Part shown: one piece after another, positions 63,287-64,000 of the stretch
Position numbering within the stretch: position 1 is the first letter of the stretch
How the letters are laid out: every line of letters begins with the position of its first letter
DNA from: BRH-c25 sp012519325
Lineage (GTDB): Bacteria; Bacillota; Clostridia; Lutisporales; Lutisporaceae
Direction of reading: 5' to 3'
DNA: 64,000 nucleotides
NCBI GenBank assembly: GCA_050950645.1
Contig: JBMNHZ010000017.1
Coordinates: forward strand, 124,001-188,000
Notes under the pieces: generated by a model
The model's database searches: none
Told to the model about the DNA's origin: nothing
Seen by the model: only the letters and a program-made list of their open reading frames with translations
Program-made: the position numbers and the translations under genes

Positions 63287-64000
63287 GTGACGCACAGCAT
63301 TGGACTAATCCCATCGCTTAATGTCTGCAAACCGGACAGCTTCAAAAATTCAATCCTCTTGGAAGCTTGCCAAAAAAAAGAGACATGCAGCTTCAGGGAA
63401 GCCTTCATGAATGCAGCTGCAAAAATAGCTGCTGATAAAACACAGAAACAGGTAAGCCATTACAAAAGCAATATTACGGATACTGCAGAAAAGATGAATG
63501 GAGAGCAGAAGGCCTGTAAGGATGAAAAAGTTGAGGAACTGCAGGAGAAGCTTGAAGAACTGGCGGGGATGAGCAATGGAGAAGTATTAACAGGAGACAT
63601 GCAGACACTGCTTGAAAGCATTAAAAAAATACTGAAGGAGCTAATGGATGAACAGCCCGGAAGCGTAGTACAGGAAGCCGCAGGTGCTTATGAAAAAATA
63701 TCGGAGCTCGCGTTAATGCTTGAGGGAAGTCAAAGTACCCGGAACCTCTCGAATAAGATTGAAATGATTGTATCACAAATACAGGATGAAATCAGAACGG
63801 CTTTTGAAACGGATAAAAGCAGTCACACTGCAGCAGAAGCTGAATTAGCAAATGACATTATTATTGTAGAAGACATTACTCAAGAAAAAAACACTGATAT
63901 AGATGATTCACCAAAAGAAGTGGCGGAAAAGAAAGCTCCGAAGACTGAAAGCATAGCTTCAAAAGAACCTGTAGAAAAACAAAATACAGCTGCAGCAGAA
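63287..64000 (+). CDS. fliK: probable flagellar hook-length control protein FliK, 5' part
   Basis: Open frame from GTG 63287, behind AAGGAGGTGAG, to the window edge with no stop (238 codons). Begins THSIGLIPSLNVCKPDSFKN; FREAFMNAAAKIAADKTQKQ follows, then long glutamate- and lysine-rich segments of low complexity. FliK N-termini are poorly conserved and of this type, and the position after fliJ and the YlxF-like gene fits. The conserved C-terminal domain lies outside the window, so the call rests mainly on order. The upstream 100 bp are IS flank and may have lost the operon promoter read-through. Confidence 0.65.
   Translation, partial: MTHSIGLIPSLNVCKPDSFKNSILLEACQKKETCSFREAFMNAAAKIAADKTQKQVSHYKSNITDTAEKMNGEQKACKDEKVEELQEKLEELAGMSNGEVLTGDMQTLLESIKKILKELMDEQPGSVVQEAAGAYEKISELALMLEGSQSTRNLSNKIEMIVSQIQDEIRTAFETDKSSHTAAEAELANDIIIVEDITQEKNTDIDDSPKEVAEKKAPKTESIASKEPVEKQNTAAAE

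Overview
The window is low-GC, spore-forming, motile Firmicute chromosome, most like Clostridia of the Acetivibrio/Ruminiclostridium type. The signs are AT-rich DNA, GGAGG-type ribosome sites, frequent TTG/GTG starts, sporulation genes (PdaB-like deacetylase, alpha/beta SASP, YtxC), a lysine riboswitch, a T-box on thrS, and the classic order topA-trmFO-hslVU-codY-flgBC-fliEFGHIJ. Genus and species cannot be fixed from sequence alone.

Layout. 0-7.4 kb: YraN end, MnmM-like methyltransferase, a possible structured RNA, PdaB-like deacetylase, YpsC/RlmL-like RNA methyltransferase, a MurE-like protein without a P-loop, an SSB-like protein, CobO and a YitT protein. 7.5-12.5 kb (minus strand): lysine operon asd-dapA-dapB-dapH-lysC behind a promoter, lysine riboswitch and terminator. 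12.5-15.2 kb: insertion-sequence graveyard (ISLre2-type and IS30-type remnants plus one complete ISLre2-type copy with 9-bp target duplication). 15.4-23.8 kb: membrane-anchored secreted protein, SASP, sirtuin, methyltransferase, Hsp33, five tRNAs (Val, Asp, Phe, Gly, Cys), a DUF6873-like protein, YtxC (last codons replaced by an ISLre2-type insertion), DUF445 protein. 23.9-27.5 kb: T-box and thrS, then a deleted ISLre2-type copy. 27.6-31.9 kb: extracellular peptide-binding protein, DUF6305-like protein, histidine kinase and response regulator. 32.0-38.5 kb: DUF3798 lipoprotein, ABC ATPase, two permeases and a PepV-like dipeptidase. 38.5-39.9 kb: infC-rpmI-rplT with a leader. 40-44.4 kb: KtrB/KtrA-type potassium uptake, TrmH-type methyltransferase, chemotaxis receptor. 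44.5-51.2 kb: YifB, DUF1232 protein, DprA, TopA, TrmFO. 51.3-54.1 kb: HslV, HslU, CodY. 54.2-64 kb: early flagellar operon flgB to fliJ, a YlxF/MotE-like gene, an IS110-family insertion, and the start of fliK.

Two general points. First, about fifteen single-base indels, nearly all in short homopolymers, break conserved genes at 4.3-9.0 kb and 33.4-35.7 kb, while 36-61 kb is clean. This looks more like sequence error than gene decay, so those genes are given as whole loci with the break positions. Second, the best candidates for unexplained biology are non-coding: the 5' region of the IS110 element (possible bridge RNA), a stem-loop kept in two ISLre2-type copies, and a multi-stem RNA candidate at about 1.15-1.31 kb.
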